From Thermodesulfobacteriota bacterium (GTDB lineage Bacteria; Desulfobacterota; Desulfomonilia; UBA1062): DNA of 47,754 nucleotides. Numbering within the stretch: the first letter of the stretch is position 1; every line of letters begins with the position of its first letter. The position numbers and the translations under genes are program-made. This document shows positions 24,634 through 34,290 of the stretch, piece by piece. The notes under the pieces were generated by a model that had not been told where the DNA came from, searched no databases, and saw only the letters and a program-made list of their open reading frames with translations. The stretch is taken from contig JALOOZ010000002.1 in assembly GCA_025454155.1 (NCBI GenBank), forward strand, positions 1 to 47,754, in the 5' to 3' direction.

Positions 24634-25462
24634 TGATCTTCACCTCCTCCCTCAGGACTATCCCGAACCGTTCCTTGACCCGGGCCTTGACCTGGCGGAT
24701 CAGATCCTTGATGTCGGAGGTCGTGGCGCCACGGTCATTGATGATGAAGTTCGCATGGACCTCGGATATCTTGGCGCCGCCGACCCGGAGACCCTTGAGG
24801 CCCGCCTGGTCGATGAGATATCCTGCGGCGCTGCCCTCGGGATTGAGGAAAATGGAGCCGCAGCTGTACCCGCGCGGCTGGCTGCGGCGCTGGGCAAGGA
24901 AGGGAAGAACGGCCTTTCGCACCGTTTCCCTTGTGGATTGCTCAAGCCGCAGGACTGCGGCGGTTATGACAGTCTTCCCTGCGATGCCGCCATTCCGGTA
25001 TCCGCAGTCAAGATCGGCCCTCTGCATGACGCAGACCCCGGAACGGTCCACCGCCTCAACAGCAACCGCCACATCCATGATGCCCCTTGCGGGTGTGCCT
25101 GCATTCATGAAAAGGGCTCCACCCAGCCAGCCCGGGATACCGGCCATGAACTCGATACCCGACAGCCCGTTCCGTATGCAGAAGGAAAGCAGACGTTTCA
25201 TGGGGACCGCGGCTCCGGCGCGAACCCCGCCTTCAGTGAGTTCGATGAAGGTGAATTCGCTTCCCAGGCGGAGGACGGGCATGGCAATGGTGGTGTCCTC
25301 GAAGATGGTGTTGGTCCCCCCGCCCAGGACATGAAAATCGCCCAGTTCCCTGATGAGTGCATGGATTTCGCCGACGTCTCCGGGCTCGTAGATGTGCGCT
25401 ATGGTCCCCCCGCAGTGCATGGAGGAGACCTCGGTCGCGGGGACAGCTTCCATCATTCTCAT
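24623..25462 (-). CDS. murB: UDP-N-acetylenolpyruvoylglucosamine reductase MurB
   Basis: FAD/NADPH enzyme that reduces UDP-GlcNAc-enolpyruvate to UDP-MurNAc in the cytoplasm. FAD-binding motifs are VLGGGTNT and AGIPGWLGGALFMNAG. The catalytic serine lies in CGSIFLNP and the C-terminal active-site glutamate in EVHANFIIN; the usual lysine of GSxFKNP is leucine. The compact form without an extra Tyr-loop insert resembles type II MurB. I chose the ATG at 25462 (279 aa): it overlaps the murC stop as ATGA and has GAGAGG 5 nt upstream. The longer frame to 25498 lies inside murC. Confidence 0.95.
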   Translation of the reverse strand: MRMMEAVPATEVSSMHCGGTIAHIYEPGDVGEIHALIRELGDFHVLGGGTNTIFEDTTIAMPVLRLGSEFTFIELTEGGVRAGAAVPMKRLLSFCIRNGLSGIEFMAGIPGWLGGALFMNAGTPARGIMDVAVAVEAVDRSGVCVMQRADLDCGYRNGGIAGKTVITAAVLRLEQSTRETVRKAVLPFLAQRRSQPRGYSCGSIFLNPEGSAAGYLIDQAGLKGLRVGGAKISEVHANFIINDRGATTSDIKDLIRQVKARVKERFGIVLREEVKIIGH

Positions 25463-26829
25463 CCAAGCCTCTCTAACACCCTGAGTCCCTGGCGCCATAC
25501 GTCGCCGGCCCCCAGGAAGATGACAAGGTCGCCCTTCTTGAGGACCTTCAGGAGGACATCCGGCAGGTCTTCCTTGTTTCCCACATAGAAGGCATCCCGG
25601 TAACCGTGGTTCTTTATGGCTTCGAAAAGCCTGCTGCTGCTCACACCCTCAATGGGCTGCTCCGATGCCGGGTATATCTCGGTGAGGTAGAGCCTCGAGG
25701 CGTCGTAGAAGGAGTTCACGAACTCTTCAAAGAGATCGCGGGTCCTCGTGTAGCGGTGCGGCTGGAAGACCGCGATGACCCTTCGTTTCGGGAAGCCGTT
25801 CTTGATGGCCGAAAGCGTCATCCTGATCTCGGTGGGGTGGTGTCCATAGTCGTCCATGACGGTGATGCCATTCTTTTCGCCGCGCACATGGCATCTCCTC
25901 TGGACACCCTTGAAACCGGCAAGGCCCCTGCGGACAACATCGAAATCGATGCCGAGTTCGAGGGCAGTCGCGATGGCGGCCAGCGCATTGAGACAGTTGT
26001 GCTTTCCCGGGACCCCGATGGTGACCTCTCCCAGGACCGAGCCTTTCCGGTGGGCGGTGAAGCTCGTCTGCAAGCCACTGTACTGCGGTTCCGTGTATCG
26101 GTAGATTGCCTGGGTATGCGATCCGTAGGTGATGACCTTGCGGTCGAGCAACGGCAGTATGTGCTGGATATTGGCATCGTCCAGGCAGACCATGTCAAAG
26201 CCGAAGAAGGGCACCTTGTTGAGGAACTGTATGTAGGTGTCGCGGATGTCATCGATATCCTTGTAGCAGTCCATGTGCTCCTCTTCGATGTTGGTCACCA
26301 CCGCCACGATGGGTGCAAGCTTGAGGAAGGATCGGTCGCTCTCGTCGGCCTCCGCCACCAGCAGATCGCCATCCCCCAGCCTGGCGTTCGACCCGAACAT
26401 GTCAAGCCGACCCCCGATGACTGCGGTGGGGTCCTTTTCAGCCTTGGCCAGGATGGTGGCCAGCATGGAAGTGGTGGTGGTCTTGCCGTGGGTTCCGGCA
26501 ATGGCGATGGAGAATTTCATGCGCATGAGCTCGGCGAGCATTTCGGCACGTGGGATGACGGGCAGGGTCCTGGTCTTGGCGGCGACACACTCGGGGTTGT
26601 CGAGTCCCACGGCGGACGAGTAGACGACCACCTGGGCATCCCCGATGTTCTCGGGGCGGTGGCCGATGTGGATCACTGCACCGAGGGACCTGAGGCGCGC
26701 AACGGCCTCTGAATCCGATACATCCGACCCGCTGACGGAGAATTCAAGGTTGAGCAGCAGTTCGGCGATGCCGCTCATGCCGATGCCGCCGATGCCGACG
26801 AAATGGATCCTCGTTATACCTCTAAACAC
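25459..26829 (-). CDS. murC: UDP-N-acetylmuramate--L-alanine ligase MurC
   Basis: ATP-dependent ligase adding the first residue, L-Ala, to UDP-MurNAc. At 456 aa it carries the N-terminal Rossmann motif HFVGIGGIGMSGIAELL, the ATP loop AGTHGKTTTTS, and the Mur-ligase C-terminal motifs DDYGHHPTEI and FQPHRYTRT typical of MurC. The start codon is GTG with GGGAG 7 nt upstream, overlapping the murG stop by 8 nt. It is followed by murB with an ATGA overlap. Confidence 0.97.
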   Translation of the reverse strand: MFRGITRIHFVGIGGIGMSGIAELLLNLEFSVSGSDVSDSEAVARLRSLGAVIHIGHRPENIGDAQVVVYSSAVGLDNPECVAAKTRTLPVIPRAEMLAELMRMKFSIAIAGTHGKTTTTSMLATILAKAEKDPTAVIGGRLDMFGSNARLGDGDLLVAEADESDRSFLKLAPIVAVVTNIEEEHMDCYKDIDDIRDTYIQFLNKVPFFGFDMVCLDDANIQHILPLLDRKVITYGSHTQAIYRYTEPQYSGLQTSFTAHRKGSVLGEVTIGVPGKHNCLNALAAIATALELGIDFDVVRRGLAGFKGVQRRCHVRGEKNGITVMDDYGHHPTEIRMTLSAIKNGFPKRRVIAVFQPHRYTRTRDLFEEFVNSFYDASRLYLTEIYPASEQPIEGVSSSRLFEAIKNHGYRDAFYVGNKEDLPDVLLKVLKKGDLVIFLGAGDVWRQGLRVLERLG

Positions 26830-27880
26830 TCAATATCTCCCGTGCAATGGCTTCAGCCCCTGCGCCCAGTCCGAGGCCCTTCATGTTCCCTGATGCCCGG
26901 GCGAGCCCTTCGGTATCAGCCAGCTTGGCCCTGATCTCGACGGCGAGGCGCTCGGGGGTCAGGTGGATGTCTGGTATCAGCCAGCCGCCTCCATGGTTCG
27001 CCACGTACATGCCGTTTTCCGTCTGGTGGTCGTCCGTTGCCTGGGGGAAGGGCACGAGGATGGACGGCAGTCCCGCGCACGACAGCTCGGCAAGGGTGAT
27101 ACCCCCGCAGCGGCTGACGGCAAGACGTGCAGATCGGTAGGCCGAGGCCATGTCGTCGATGAAATCCCTCACATCGACCTCGAGCGCCATCTGCCGGTAG
27201 GTGTCCCTGACCCAGGCATAATCCTGCCTCCCGCACTGGTGTGTCACGTCCAGGTGCATGCCTTCGTTCTTCAGGATCTTCATGGCTCCGGTCATGGCCC
27301 TGTTGATGCTGGAGGCACCCAGGCTCCCTCCCAGTACCAGCAGGCGGTTCCCCCTGCCCTCGGCGTGCATGACCGCGAGTTCCCTTCGCAGGGGGTTGCC
27401 GACAAGCCTGGTCTTGGCCCCGGGGAATCTGCCCGAGGTGTCGGGAAAGGCAAGGAACACACGGTGGGCGATACGTGCAAGGAGACGGTTGGTGAGTCCG
27501 GGGATGGTGTTCTGCTCCTGGATGGCGCAGGTGCATCCCCTGAGTCTGCCCGCAAGGACCACCATGCCCGTGACATACCCGCCCGTGCCGATGACCCATG
27601 CGGGGCCGAAATCCTCTATGATGCGGAGGGCTTTCATGAATGCACGGGTGTTGACCCTCAAGGCCTTCATGATGGTTGCCGCGGACTTGCCCTTGATGCC
27701 GAGGGCGGGGAGGGGAATGAAGGCCAGACCGCTGAGTCCTGCGATACGTTCTTCCATGCCCCGGTCCGTACCGACGAAGAGGATACCGGTATCGGGGTCA
27801 GCGGCCCGGATCGCCTCTGCGATGGCCACTGCCGGCATGATGTGGCCCCCGGTTCCCCCCGCAGTGATGAGCACCTTCAT
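26822..27880 (-). CDS. murG: UDP-GlcNAc:lipid I N-acetylglucosaminyltransferase MurG
   Basis: Peripheral inner-membrane GT28 enzyme that converts lipid I to lipid II. The 352-aa protein starts MKVLITAGGTGGHIMPAV, contains the second glycine loop GGSLGASSIN, and has the UDP-GlcNAc-binding segment SRCGGITLAELSCAGLP followed by VPFPQATDDHQ. The frame is open a further 212 codons upstream, but that part lies inside ftsW. The ATG at 27880 overlaps the ftsW stop (ATGA) and begins the family sequence exactly. Confidence 0.97.
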   Translation of the reverse strand: MKVLITAGGTGGHIMPAVAIAEAIRAADPDTGILFVGTDRGMEERIAGLSGLAFIPLPALGIKGKSAATIMKALRVNTRAFMKALRIIEDFGPAWVIGTGGYVTGMVVLAGRLRGCTCAIQEQNTIPGLTNRLLARIAHRVFLAFPDTSGRFPGAKTRLVGNPLRRELAVMHAEGRGNRLLVLGGSLGASSINRAMTGAMKILKNEGMHLDVTHQCGRQDYAWVRDTYRQMALEVDVRDFIDDMASAYRSARLAVSRCGGITLAELSCAGLPSILVPFPQATDDHQTENGMYVANHGGGWLIPDIHLTPERLAVEIRAKLADTEGLARASGNMKGLGLGAGAEAIAREILSV

Positions 27881-29004
27881 AGGCGGGCCCTCCTGGAAAC
27901 CGAGAGGATCACCCCGCAGATGCACATGGTGCTGAGCAGGGGGGAGCCGCCGTAGCTGAAGAAGGGGAGAGGTATGCCCTTGGTGGGAAGAAGGGAAAGG
28001 GCGACCCCCATGTTGAAGATCGCCTGGAGCCCGATCAGGCACACGGACGCGATGACCAGATGGTACCCGAAGGAGTCGTTGGTGGCCATGGCTATGGAGA
28101 AGCCCCTCCAGATCCAGATGCCGAAGAGCCCTGCCACAAGCACTACGCCGATGAAACCCATCTCCTCCCCCACGACGGCCAGGATGAAGTCCGTATGGGG
28201 GGCGGGAAGATAAAAGAGTTTCTGGGTTCCCTCTCCGAGTCCGGATCCGAAAAAGCGGCCGTTTGCAAAGCCCACCATGGACTGGATGATCTGATATCCT
28301 ATGCCCAGCATATCTCCCCAGGGATCGAGGAAGGCGGTGAGTCTGGCCCTCCGGTAGGGCTCCATGAGCATGCCGGCCAGGCCCAGCGGCACTCCTGTAC
28401 CCACCAGGATGAGAAGATGCTTGGTCCGCATCCCTGCTATGAAGAGCAGCATGACCGACCAGATGCCGAGGGAGGCGGCCGTGCCGAAATCGGGCTCGAT
28501 GAAGATGAGCAGGCACATGACGGCCACAATGGCGAGCGCAGGCAGCGGCCCCCGGGCGAAGTCATCCATGGTGCGGCTCTTCCTCGAGAGATAGTTGGCG
28601 ATGAAGAGAATGAGCGCCATCTTGGCGAGTTCCGAGGCCTGGATGGAGGCCGGTCCGATACCGATCCACCTCTGGGCGTGGCCCCCGGAGCGGCCGATGA
28701 CCGGTGCGAAGCAGAGCACCAGGGCCAGCGCACTCCCTGCAAGGGCGAACAGGACCAGGTTCCGGTTGCTGAGCTTCCGGTAGTCGATGGACATGATGCC
28801 CAGCATGGCGACGGTTCCCAGGGCCACATGGAGAAGGTGCTTCTTGGTCATGGTGATGCCATTGCCGTAGAGTTCCTTGGAGATGAAATAACTCGAGGAG
28901 AAGATCATCACCGTGCCCAGCACGAGTAGGGCCATGGTGGCGAGAAAGAAGATGACGTCGAAGTCTATCTCGCGTGTTCTGTCTTCAAAAGACCACGGAC
29001 GCAT
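27877..29004 (-). CDS. ftsW: Septal peptidoglycan glycosyltransferase FtsW (SEDS family)
   Basis: Polytopic inner-membrane protein that polymerises lipid II at the septum with FtsI. From the ATG at 29004 it has 375 aa and about ten hydrophobic segments. The first begins in VIFFLATMALLVLGTVMIF. RWIGIGPASIQASELAKMAL and the late GGSPLLSTMCICGVIL are SEDS signatures, and KKHLLHVALG is typical of FtsW. The start overlaps the end of murD by 40 nt; GAGAGG lies 10 nt upstream. Codons before 29004 read as a murD shadow. The stop overlaps the murG start as ATGA. Confidence 0.95.
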   Translation of the reverse strand: MRPWSFEDRTREIDFDVIFFLATMALLVLGTVMIFSSSYFISKELYGNGITMTKKHLLHVALGTVAMLGIMSIDYRKLSNRNLVLFALAGSALALVLCFAPVIGRSGGHAQRWIGIGPASIQASELAKMALILFIANYLSRKSRTMDDFARGPLPALAIVAVMCLLIFIEPDFGTAASLGIWSVMLLFIAGMRTKHLLILVGTGVPLGLAGMLMEPYRRARLTAFLDPWGDMLGIGYQIIQSMVGFANGRFFGSGLGEGTQKLFYLPAPHTDFILAVVGEEMGFIGVVLVAGLFGIWIWRGFSIAMATNDSFGYHLVIASVCLIGLQAIFNMGVALSLLPTKGIPLPFFSYGGSPLLSTMCICGVILSVSRRARL

Positions 29005-30260
29005 TCCTGAAAGACCTCTCCCCTGTGGGCATAGCTGTTGAACATGTCGAAGCTCGCGCATCCCGGGCTCAGGAGGACCACATCACCCGGGGAAGCGCTC
29101 CCATATGCCAGGTGAACCGCCTCTTCCATATCACGGGCCGCCCCGCAATCCACTATCCCTGCAATCTCGCCGGTGATCCGGCCCGTTGCTTCACCGATGA
29201 CGTAGGCCTTCCTTATGGCCCCCCTGTATCTCTTCGCTATATCCGAGAAATCCCCCCCCTTGTCCTTGCCACCCAGGATGATGATGACCTTGGAACTCAG
29301 CGTGGAAAGCGCCTTGTCCAGGGCACCGACGTTGGTGGCCTTGGAGTCGTCGATGAAGGTTATCCCGTCGATGGCCTCCACGAACTCGAACCGGTGGTGG
29401 ATCACCTTGAAGCTCAGGAACACCTCCTCCATCACCTCGCTGGACACGCCGAGCAGTCTCCCGCTCAACGCCGTCGCCAGCATGTCCTCGATGACACCCC
29501 CCCCGACCTTCTCCGGCGGAGGAACCCTGGGCCCGGCACCCGCAAAGGAACCGGTGAAGACGATCCGGGCGTTCTGAACATACGCGCCGTCCCCCACGGT
29601 GGGATGGTGCATGGAAAAGACCACCCGCCGGGCCTTCAGGGGGATGTCCTTCAGATGGGGATCGTCGTCGTTGATGATGGCGATATCGCTCTCGGCCTGG
29701 TTTTCGAAGATCCTGAGCTTGTAGAGGGTGTACTCCTCCATGCTCCTGTACCGGTCCAGGTGGTCCGGGGTGATGTTCATGCAGATGCTTATGTAGGGCC
29801 TGAACCGCTCGATCCACTCGAGCTGGAAGGAGCTGATCTCTGCCACCACATAGGCCGGATCCGCTTCCACCAGGGATATGAGCGGGGGCGAGATGTTCCC
29901 CCCGATCCCGGCATCGAACCCCTGGGCCCTGAGGATCTTGTGGATCAGGGTCGTTGTGGTGGTCTTTCCGTTGGTGCCCGTGATGGCGATGAGCCTCCCC
30001 GAGAGCAGTCCGGCAGCCACCTCGATCTCGGAGAGGACCTTCTTCGCCCTGGCGAGCAGGGGGTGGTGCTGGGGGACCCCGGGGCTCGGGATGACGAGAT
30101 CAGCCCAGACCAGGTCCTCCTCCGCGAGGAGCCGGACAGGTATATCCGGCACGGACGTGGGGATCTTTTCATCCACGAGCCTGACTTCGTGCCCTCTGCT
30201 CATCATCACGCGCGCCGTCATGATGCCCGTGATACCTGTGCCCCATACCACTATGCGCAC
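28965..30260 (-). CDS. murD: UDP-N-acetylmuramoylalanine--D-glutamate ligase MurD
   Basis: Cytoplasmic ATP-dependent ligase adding D-Glu to UDP-MurNAc-L-Ala. The 431-aa protein has the N-terminal nucleotide motif VVWGTGITGIMTARV, the ATP loop ITGTNGKTTTTTL, and the C-terminal Mur-ligase motifs FIDDSKATN and ILGGKDKGGDFS. The carbamylated lysine region is within the central domain. The start codon is GTG at 30260, overlapping the 44-aa ORF upstream by 10 nt, with GGAGG about 10 nt before it inside that ORF. Confidence 0.97.
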   Translation of the reverse strand: MRIVVWGTGITGIMTARVMMSRGHEVRLVDEKIPTSVPDIPVRLLAEEDLVWADLVIPSPGVPQHHPLLARAKKVLSEIEVAAGLLSGRLIAITGTNGKTTTTTLIHKILRAQGFDAGIGGNISPPLISLVEADPAYVVAEISSFQLEWIERFRPYISICMNITPDHLDRYRSMEEYTLYKLRIFENQAESDIAIINDDDPHLKDIPLKARRVVFSMHHPTVGDGAYVQNARIVFTGSFAGAGPRVPPPEKVGGGVIEDMLATALSGRLLGVSSEVMEEVFLSFKVIHHRFEFVEAIDGITFIDDSKATNVGALDKALSTLSSKVIIILGGKDKGGDFSDIAKRYRGAIRKAYVIGEATGRITGEIAGIVDCGAARDMEEAVHLAYGSASPGDVVLLSPGCASFDMFNSYAHRGEVFQECVRGLLKTEHAR

Positions 30261-30385
30261 GCCTTGAGCCCCTCCAGTCTCTGCCGGATCTGCATGATGA
30301 GCGATGCCAGTCCCTGGTCCTCGTGCTCCTGGTAGACGGCCAGGAGCATCTGCAGGTAATCAATCGCTTCAACAGCACTCTGCAT
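30251..30385 (-). CDS. Predicted 44-aa protein between mraY and murD
   Basis: A short frame that fills the 130-nt space between mraY and murD. It starts with ATG 5 nt after the mraY stop, preceded by GAGG and TAAGG, and ends overlapping the murD GTG by 10 nt. That is the same tight geometry as the genes around it. About three quarters of its codons end in G or C, like its neighbours. The predicted peptide (MQSAVEAIDYLQMLLAVYQ... QGLASLIMQIRQRLEGLKACA) should form two amphipathic helices with no signal peptide or membrane span. I recognise no family. It may be a small divisome or Mur-complex adaptor, or a leader that merely couples murD translation. Confidence 0.6.
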   Translation of the reverse strand: MQSAVEAIDYLQMLLAVYQEHEDQGLASLIMQIRQRLEGLKACA

Positions 30386-30390
30386 GGGCC

Positions 30391-31470
30391 TTACCTCAGC
30401 TTTAAGGTCGAGATGGCGACCATTGCAAGGAATATGGATATGATCCAGAAACGCACGATGATCTTGGGCTCCGGCCACCCCTTCAGCTCAAAGTGATGAT
30501 GAATGGGTGCCATGCGGAAGATCCGCTTGCCGTTGGTGAACTTGAAGAAGCCCACCTGGAGGATGACAGATACGACCTCCATGAAGAAGATGCCGCCCAC
30601 GATGAGCAGGAGCATCTCCTGTTTGGTCATGACCGCCACGGCACCCAGGATACCACCCAGGCTCAGCGAGCCCACGTCACCCATGAACATCTGGGCCGGG
30701 TACGAGTTGTACCAGAGAAAGCCCATGCCGGCGCCCACCAGGGCGCCGAGAAAGACGCTCAACTCGCCGATACCCGGTATGAAAGGAATCTGGAGGTAGG
30801 TGGCGGCCTTGAAGTTGCCCGTGACGTAGGCGAACAGGATATAGGTCGCGGCCGCGATGGTGCAGGGTCCGATGGCCAGCCCGTCCAGGCCGTCGGTGAG
30901 GTTGACGGCATTCGCCGTCCCCACGATGACGACCATGACAAAGGGGATGTACAGCGCTCCGAGTTCGAGGTGGATGCGCTTGAAGAACGGGATGGTTACG
31001 GTGTCGTCGAATCCGGGAGTGGTCATGAGGGCCAGACCCACCGACGCTGCAACCGCGAACTCCACGAGCAGCCGCACCCGCCCGGAAAGGCCCCGCATGT
31101 TGCCTTTGACGGTCTTGACGTAGTCGTCGATGAATCCCAGGGCGGCATAGGTGACAAGGATGGTCATGCCCAGCCACACGTAGATGTTGAACAGATCGAC
31201 CCACATGAGGGTGGAAAAGACGATGGCACAGGTGATGAGGAGCCCGCCCATGGTGGGTGTGCCGGTCTTGCCCTTGTGGGTGTCCGGGGTATAGCCGTTG
31301 ATGCGTTCTTTCATGCGCAGGTTGCTCATCTTCTCCATGAACCACGGGCCCAGCAGCAGCGTGATGAGCAGGGCCGTGATGGTGGCGTAGATGGTGCGGA
31401 AGGTGAGGTACTTGAAGACGTTGAAGGCGCTGATGGTGGTATGGAGTGGATAGAGGAGGTAATAGAGCAT
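30391..31470 (-). CDS. mraY: Phospho-N-acetylmuramoyl-pentapeptide transferase MraY
   Basis: Integral membrane enzyme that moves phospho-MurNAc-pentapeptide onto undecaprenyl phosphate, making lipid I. At 359 aa with about ten membrane helices it has canonical size. Signatures include TPTMGGLLI, the aspartate pair in [12 protein letters not shown], the nucleotide-binding [27 protein letters not shown] and [12 protein letters not shown]. The ATG is 1 nt after the murF stop. Confidence 0.98.
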   Translation of the reverse strand: MLYYLLYPLHTTISAFNVFKYLTFRTIYATITALLITLLLGPWFMEKMSNLRMKERINGYTPDTHKGKTGTPTMGGLLITCAIVFSTLMWVDLFNIYVWLGMTILVTYAALGFIDDYVKTVKGNMRGLSGRVRLLVEFAVAASVGLALMTTPGFDDTVTIPFFKRIHLELGALYIPFVMVVIVGTANAVNLTDGLDGLAIGPCTIAAATYILFAYVTGNFKAATYLQIPFIPGIGELSVFLGALVGAGMGFLWYNSYPAQMFMGDVGSLSLGGILGAVAVMTKQEMLLLIVGGIFFMEVVSVILQVGFFKFTNGKRIFRMAPIHHHFELKGWPEPKIIVRFWIISIFLAMVAISTLKLR

Positions 31471-31471
31471 C

Positions 31472-32842
31472 CTACGCCACCGTCTTGAGCATGTTGACCA
31501 CCTGGTCGAGCTTGAGGGCGCGTGAAGCCTTCACCAGCACCATGGCGTCCTTGTCGAAGAGATCCTGGAGGTTGTACAGGATCTCATCCATCTTTTCCAC
31601 GGGGTGTATGGCGGAGGAATCCATGCCCTCCGTCTGGGCCGTATCGCAGACGACCCTGGCCATATCACCGATGCAAATCAACCGGTCGATTCTTGACTGA
31701 GCCACCCACCTGCCCAGCTCCTCATGCCAGAATCCCGCATCCTTGCCGAGTTCCAGCATGTCACCGAGCACCGCCACCTTCAGCGAGTGGGGGGAGTCGA
31801 CCAGCAGGGACAGGGCCGCCCTCATGGATGCAGGGTTGGCGTTGTAACAGTCGTTGATGATGGTGAGGTGGTCGGACACGATGATCTCGGAGCGCATGCC
31901 CGGGAATTTTGCCTGACGAACACCTTGAGCGATCATGTCCGGATCGATGCCCAGGGCAACGGCACACGCACAGGCTCCCAGGGCATTGACGACATTATGC
32001 ATTCCGGGCAGGGGCACGTGGGAACGGATGACCTTACCCGCCAGATCGACCTCGATGTCGCTGCCGTCGAGGCCTTGGTGCTCGATATGGTTCAGGGTTA
32101 TGTCCGCCCTTTCCTTATGGGAGTAGGTGATCAGCTGGAGGTGGCTGGGTATCTCGATCTTGTCCATGTGTTCCAGGCTCGGGTTGATAACCGCCATACC
32201 GCACTTGGCGGTGTTCCTGAAGATGGCCTGTTTTTCCTTGATGATGCCCGAAATGCTCCGCAGGCCGTTGAGGTGCACGGGATGGATATTGGTGATGATG
32301 GAGACCTGGGGCCGGGTGATGAAGGAAAGCCGGTCGATCTCGCCGAACCTGTTCGTGCCCATCTCGATGACCGCGAACTCGTATTCGGGGCCCAGGGCCA
32401 TCAGTGCCAGGGGGACACCGATGAGGTTGTTGTAGTTCTTCTCGGTCTTCAGGCAGGGGCCCTGAAGCGAGAGGATGGATGAGCAGAATTCCTTGACCGT
32501 CGTCTTCCCCGTGGATCCGGTGACGCCCACGATGGCGGTGTCGAACCGGTTCCTCACGCCTGCGGCTATGTCGCCCAGGGCCTGCATCGTATCCTCCACC
32601 GAAATGATGACGGCCCCGCCCCTGGGGATGTCCTCCATGACGACAACCCCTGCGGCCCCCTGCTCGACGGCCTGGGCGACGAACGCATGTCCGTTGAATC
32701 GCTCCCCCCGGAGCGCCACGAAGAGCTCCCCGGTTGTGATGCCCCTGGAGTCGGTGGATACACCCGAGAAGACCGTGTCCACATCCCCGGAGAGGATGTA
32801 TCCATCGGTGAAGGCGGCCACATCCCTCGCGCTGATCTTCAT
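31472..32842 (-). CDS. murF: UDP-MurNAc-tripeptide--D-alanyl-D-alanine ligase MurF
   Basis: Adds the D-Ala-D-Ala dipeptide to UDP-MurNAc-tripeptide in the cytoplasm. From the ATG at 32842 the protein has 456 aa. Motifs are [18 protein letters not shown] (N-terminal uridine-binding domain), the ATP loop [24 protein letters not shown], and the C-terminal [11 protein letters not shown] and [10 protein letters not shown], all typical of MurF. The start overlaps the murE stop as ATGA, with GGAGGAGGG upstream; the extra 12 codons of open frame before it lie in murE. Its dipeptide substrate needs a Ddl ligase not encoded in this window. Confidence 0.97.
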   Translation of the reverse strand: MKISARDVAAFTDGYILSGDVDTVFSGVSTDSRGITTGELFVALRGERFNGHAFVAQAVEQGAAGVVVMEDIPRGGAVIISVEDTMQALGDIAAGVRNRFDTAIVGVTGSTGKTTVKEFCSSILSLQGPCLKTEKNYNNLIGVPLALMALGPEYEFAVIEMGTNRFGEIDRLSFITRPQVSIITNIHPVHLNGLRSISGIIKEKQAIFRNTAKCGMAVINPSLEHMDKIEIPSHLQLITYSHKERADITLNHIEHQGLDGSDIEVDLAGKVIRSHVPLPGMHNVVNALGACACAVALGIDPDMIAQGVRQAKFPGMRSEIIVSDHLTIINDCYNANPASMRAALSLLVDSPHSLKVAVLGDMLELGKDAGFWHEELGRWVAQSRIDRLICIGDMARVVCDTAQTEGMDSSAIHPVEKMDEILYNLQDLFDKDAMVLVKASRALKLDQVVNMLKTVA

Positions 32843-34290
32843 CGCCCCGTTCCCTCCTCCAGGCACTGCCGGACACACAGCCTGTCATCGAACATGATCC
32901 TGGTGGTGCCGATGATCTGGTAATCTTCATGGCCCTTGCCGGCGATGACCAGACAGTCCTCGGGCTTCATCTCCCGGATGGCACGGCAGATGGCCTGCCG
33001 GCGGTCAGGCTCAACGGTAATCTTGTCTCTGTCGGTGATGCCCTTGAGGATGTCTTCTATGATGGCAAGCGGGTCTTCGCTCCGCGGGTTGTCCGAGGTC
33101 ACGAAGGCATGGTCTGCACGAGAGGCTGCAATGGACCCCATGATGGGGCGCTTGGTGCGGTCCCTGTCCCCGCCGCATCCGAACACGGTGAGGAGTCTGC
33201 CCCTGGTGAAGGCCCGGGTGTTCTTCAGGACAGTGTCCAGCGCATCCGGGGTGTGAGCGTAGTCCACGATGATGCTCAGTCCCTTCGGGTTGGTTACCGA
33301 TTCCATTCTGCCCGGCACCCCCTGCAGGTCTTCGATGCCTTCCCTGATCCGGTCGAGGGGAATGCCCATGGCCTGACAGATGCCGACGGCCGCCATGATG
33401 TTATAGGCATTCATCTCCCCCTTGAGGACGCTTCTGAGGGAGATATCCCCCTGGGGGCTCCTCAGGAGCATCGTGAGCCCGTTCGAGGTGTTGTCCAGGG
33501 AAAGGGGATGGATGAGGGCTTCGGTGCGAAACCCGTAACTCACTGCATCCCGCAGCTCCTTGAAGAGGCGGCTGCCGTATCCGTCATCCGTATTCAGCAC
33601 GGCCGTCCCCTTGAGATGGTCAGAGAAAAGCCTCCTCTTGGCCAGGAAATAGGTCTCCATGTCATGGTGATAGTCGAGGTGGTCCTGGCTGAGGTTGGTG
33701 AACAGTGCGTAGTGGAAGGCAAGGCCGTTGATGCGGTCCTGGTCCAGGGCATGGGAACTCACCTCCATGACGCAGACCTTGACGCCCTGTGTGTGCATGG
33801 AGTGGAGCATCTCGAAGAGATCCAGCGGGCCGGGCGTGGTGAGTGATGACCCGACCTCCCTGCCGAGGTAGCGCGTGCTGATGGTTCCAATGACGCCGCA
33901 GGCCGTTCCTGCACGGGCCAGGACCGACTCGATGAGATAGGTGGTGGTGGTCTTCCCGTTGGTGCCCGTGACCCCCACCATTTCGACCTCGGAGGCCTCC
34001 GGATGGAGCATGTTCAGGATCGCCGGGAGGGCCGCCCTGGTGTCGGGAACCCTGAGAATGGTGGCGTCTGGGGCATCCACTGGATGGCCCGCGTTGCAGA
34101 TGACCAGGCAAGCACCCCTGCGCAACGCGTCAGAGATGAACCTGTGTCCGTCCGTGACGCTGCCCTTCAGTGCGATGAAGGCCTCTCCTGTCCGGATGCG
34201 TGTGGAGTCGGCCCTGAGGGCGGTGAAGGCCCTGTCAGATCCCGAGATGACGGCGCCGGGGAGTATGCGGGCGATGTCTGATGCAGTCAT
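32839..34290 (-). CDS. murE: UDP-MurNAc-L-Ala-D-Glu--meso-diaminopimelate ligase MurE
   Basis: Adds the third stem-peptide residue. The 483-aa protein has the uridine-binding start ADSTRIRTGEAFIALKG, ATP loop GVTGTNGKTTTTYLI, and YAHTPDAL. DNPRSEDP matches the DNPR motif of meso-diaminopimelate-adding enzymes, so the peptidoglycan is expected to be DAP-type. GGAGG lies 7 nt before the ATG, which overlaps the ftsI stop as ATGA. Confidence 0.97.
   Translation of the reverse strand: MTASDIARILPGAVISGSDRAFTALRADSTRIRTGEAFIALKGSVTDGHRFISDALRRGACLVICNAGHPVDAPDATILRVPDTRAALPAILNMLHPEASEVEMVGVTGTNGKTTTTYLIESVLARAGTACGVIGTISTRYLGREVGSSLTTPGPLDLFEMLHSMHTQGVKVCVMEVSSHALDQDRINGLAFHYALFTNLSQDHLDYHHDMETYFLAKRRLFSDHLKGTAVLNTDDGYGSRLFKELRDAVSYGFRTEALIHPLSLDNTSNGLTMLLRSPQGDISLRSVLKGEMNAYNIMAAVGICQAMGIPLDRIREGIEDLQGVPGRMESVTNPKGLSIIVDYAHTPDALDTVLKNTRAFTRGRLLTVFGCGGDRDRTKRPIMGSIAASRADHAFVTSDNPRSEDPLAIIEDILKGITDRDKITVEPDRRQAICRAIREMKPEDCLVIAGKGHEDYQIIGTTRIMFDDRLCVRQCLEEGTGR

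Noticed and set aside
28974-30335. A 453-codon plus-strand frame opposite murD
   Set aside because: Antisense to a confidently identified gene; composition (His, Gly, Arg, Asp) is that of a reverse-frame shadow and no family motif is seen.
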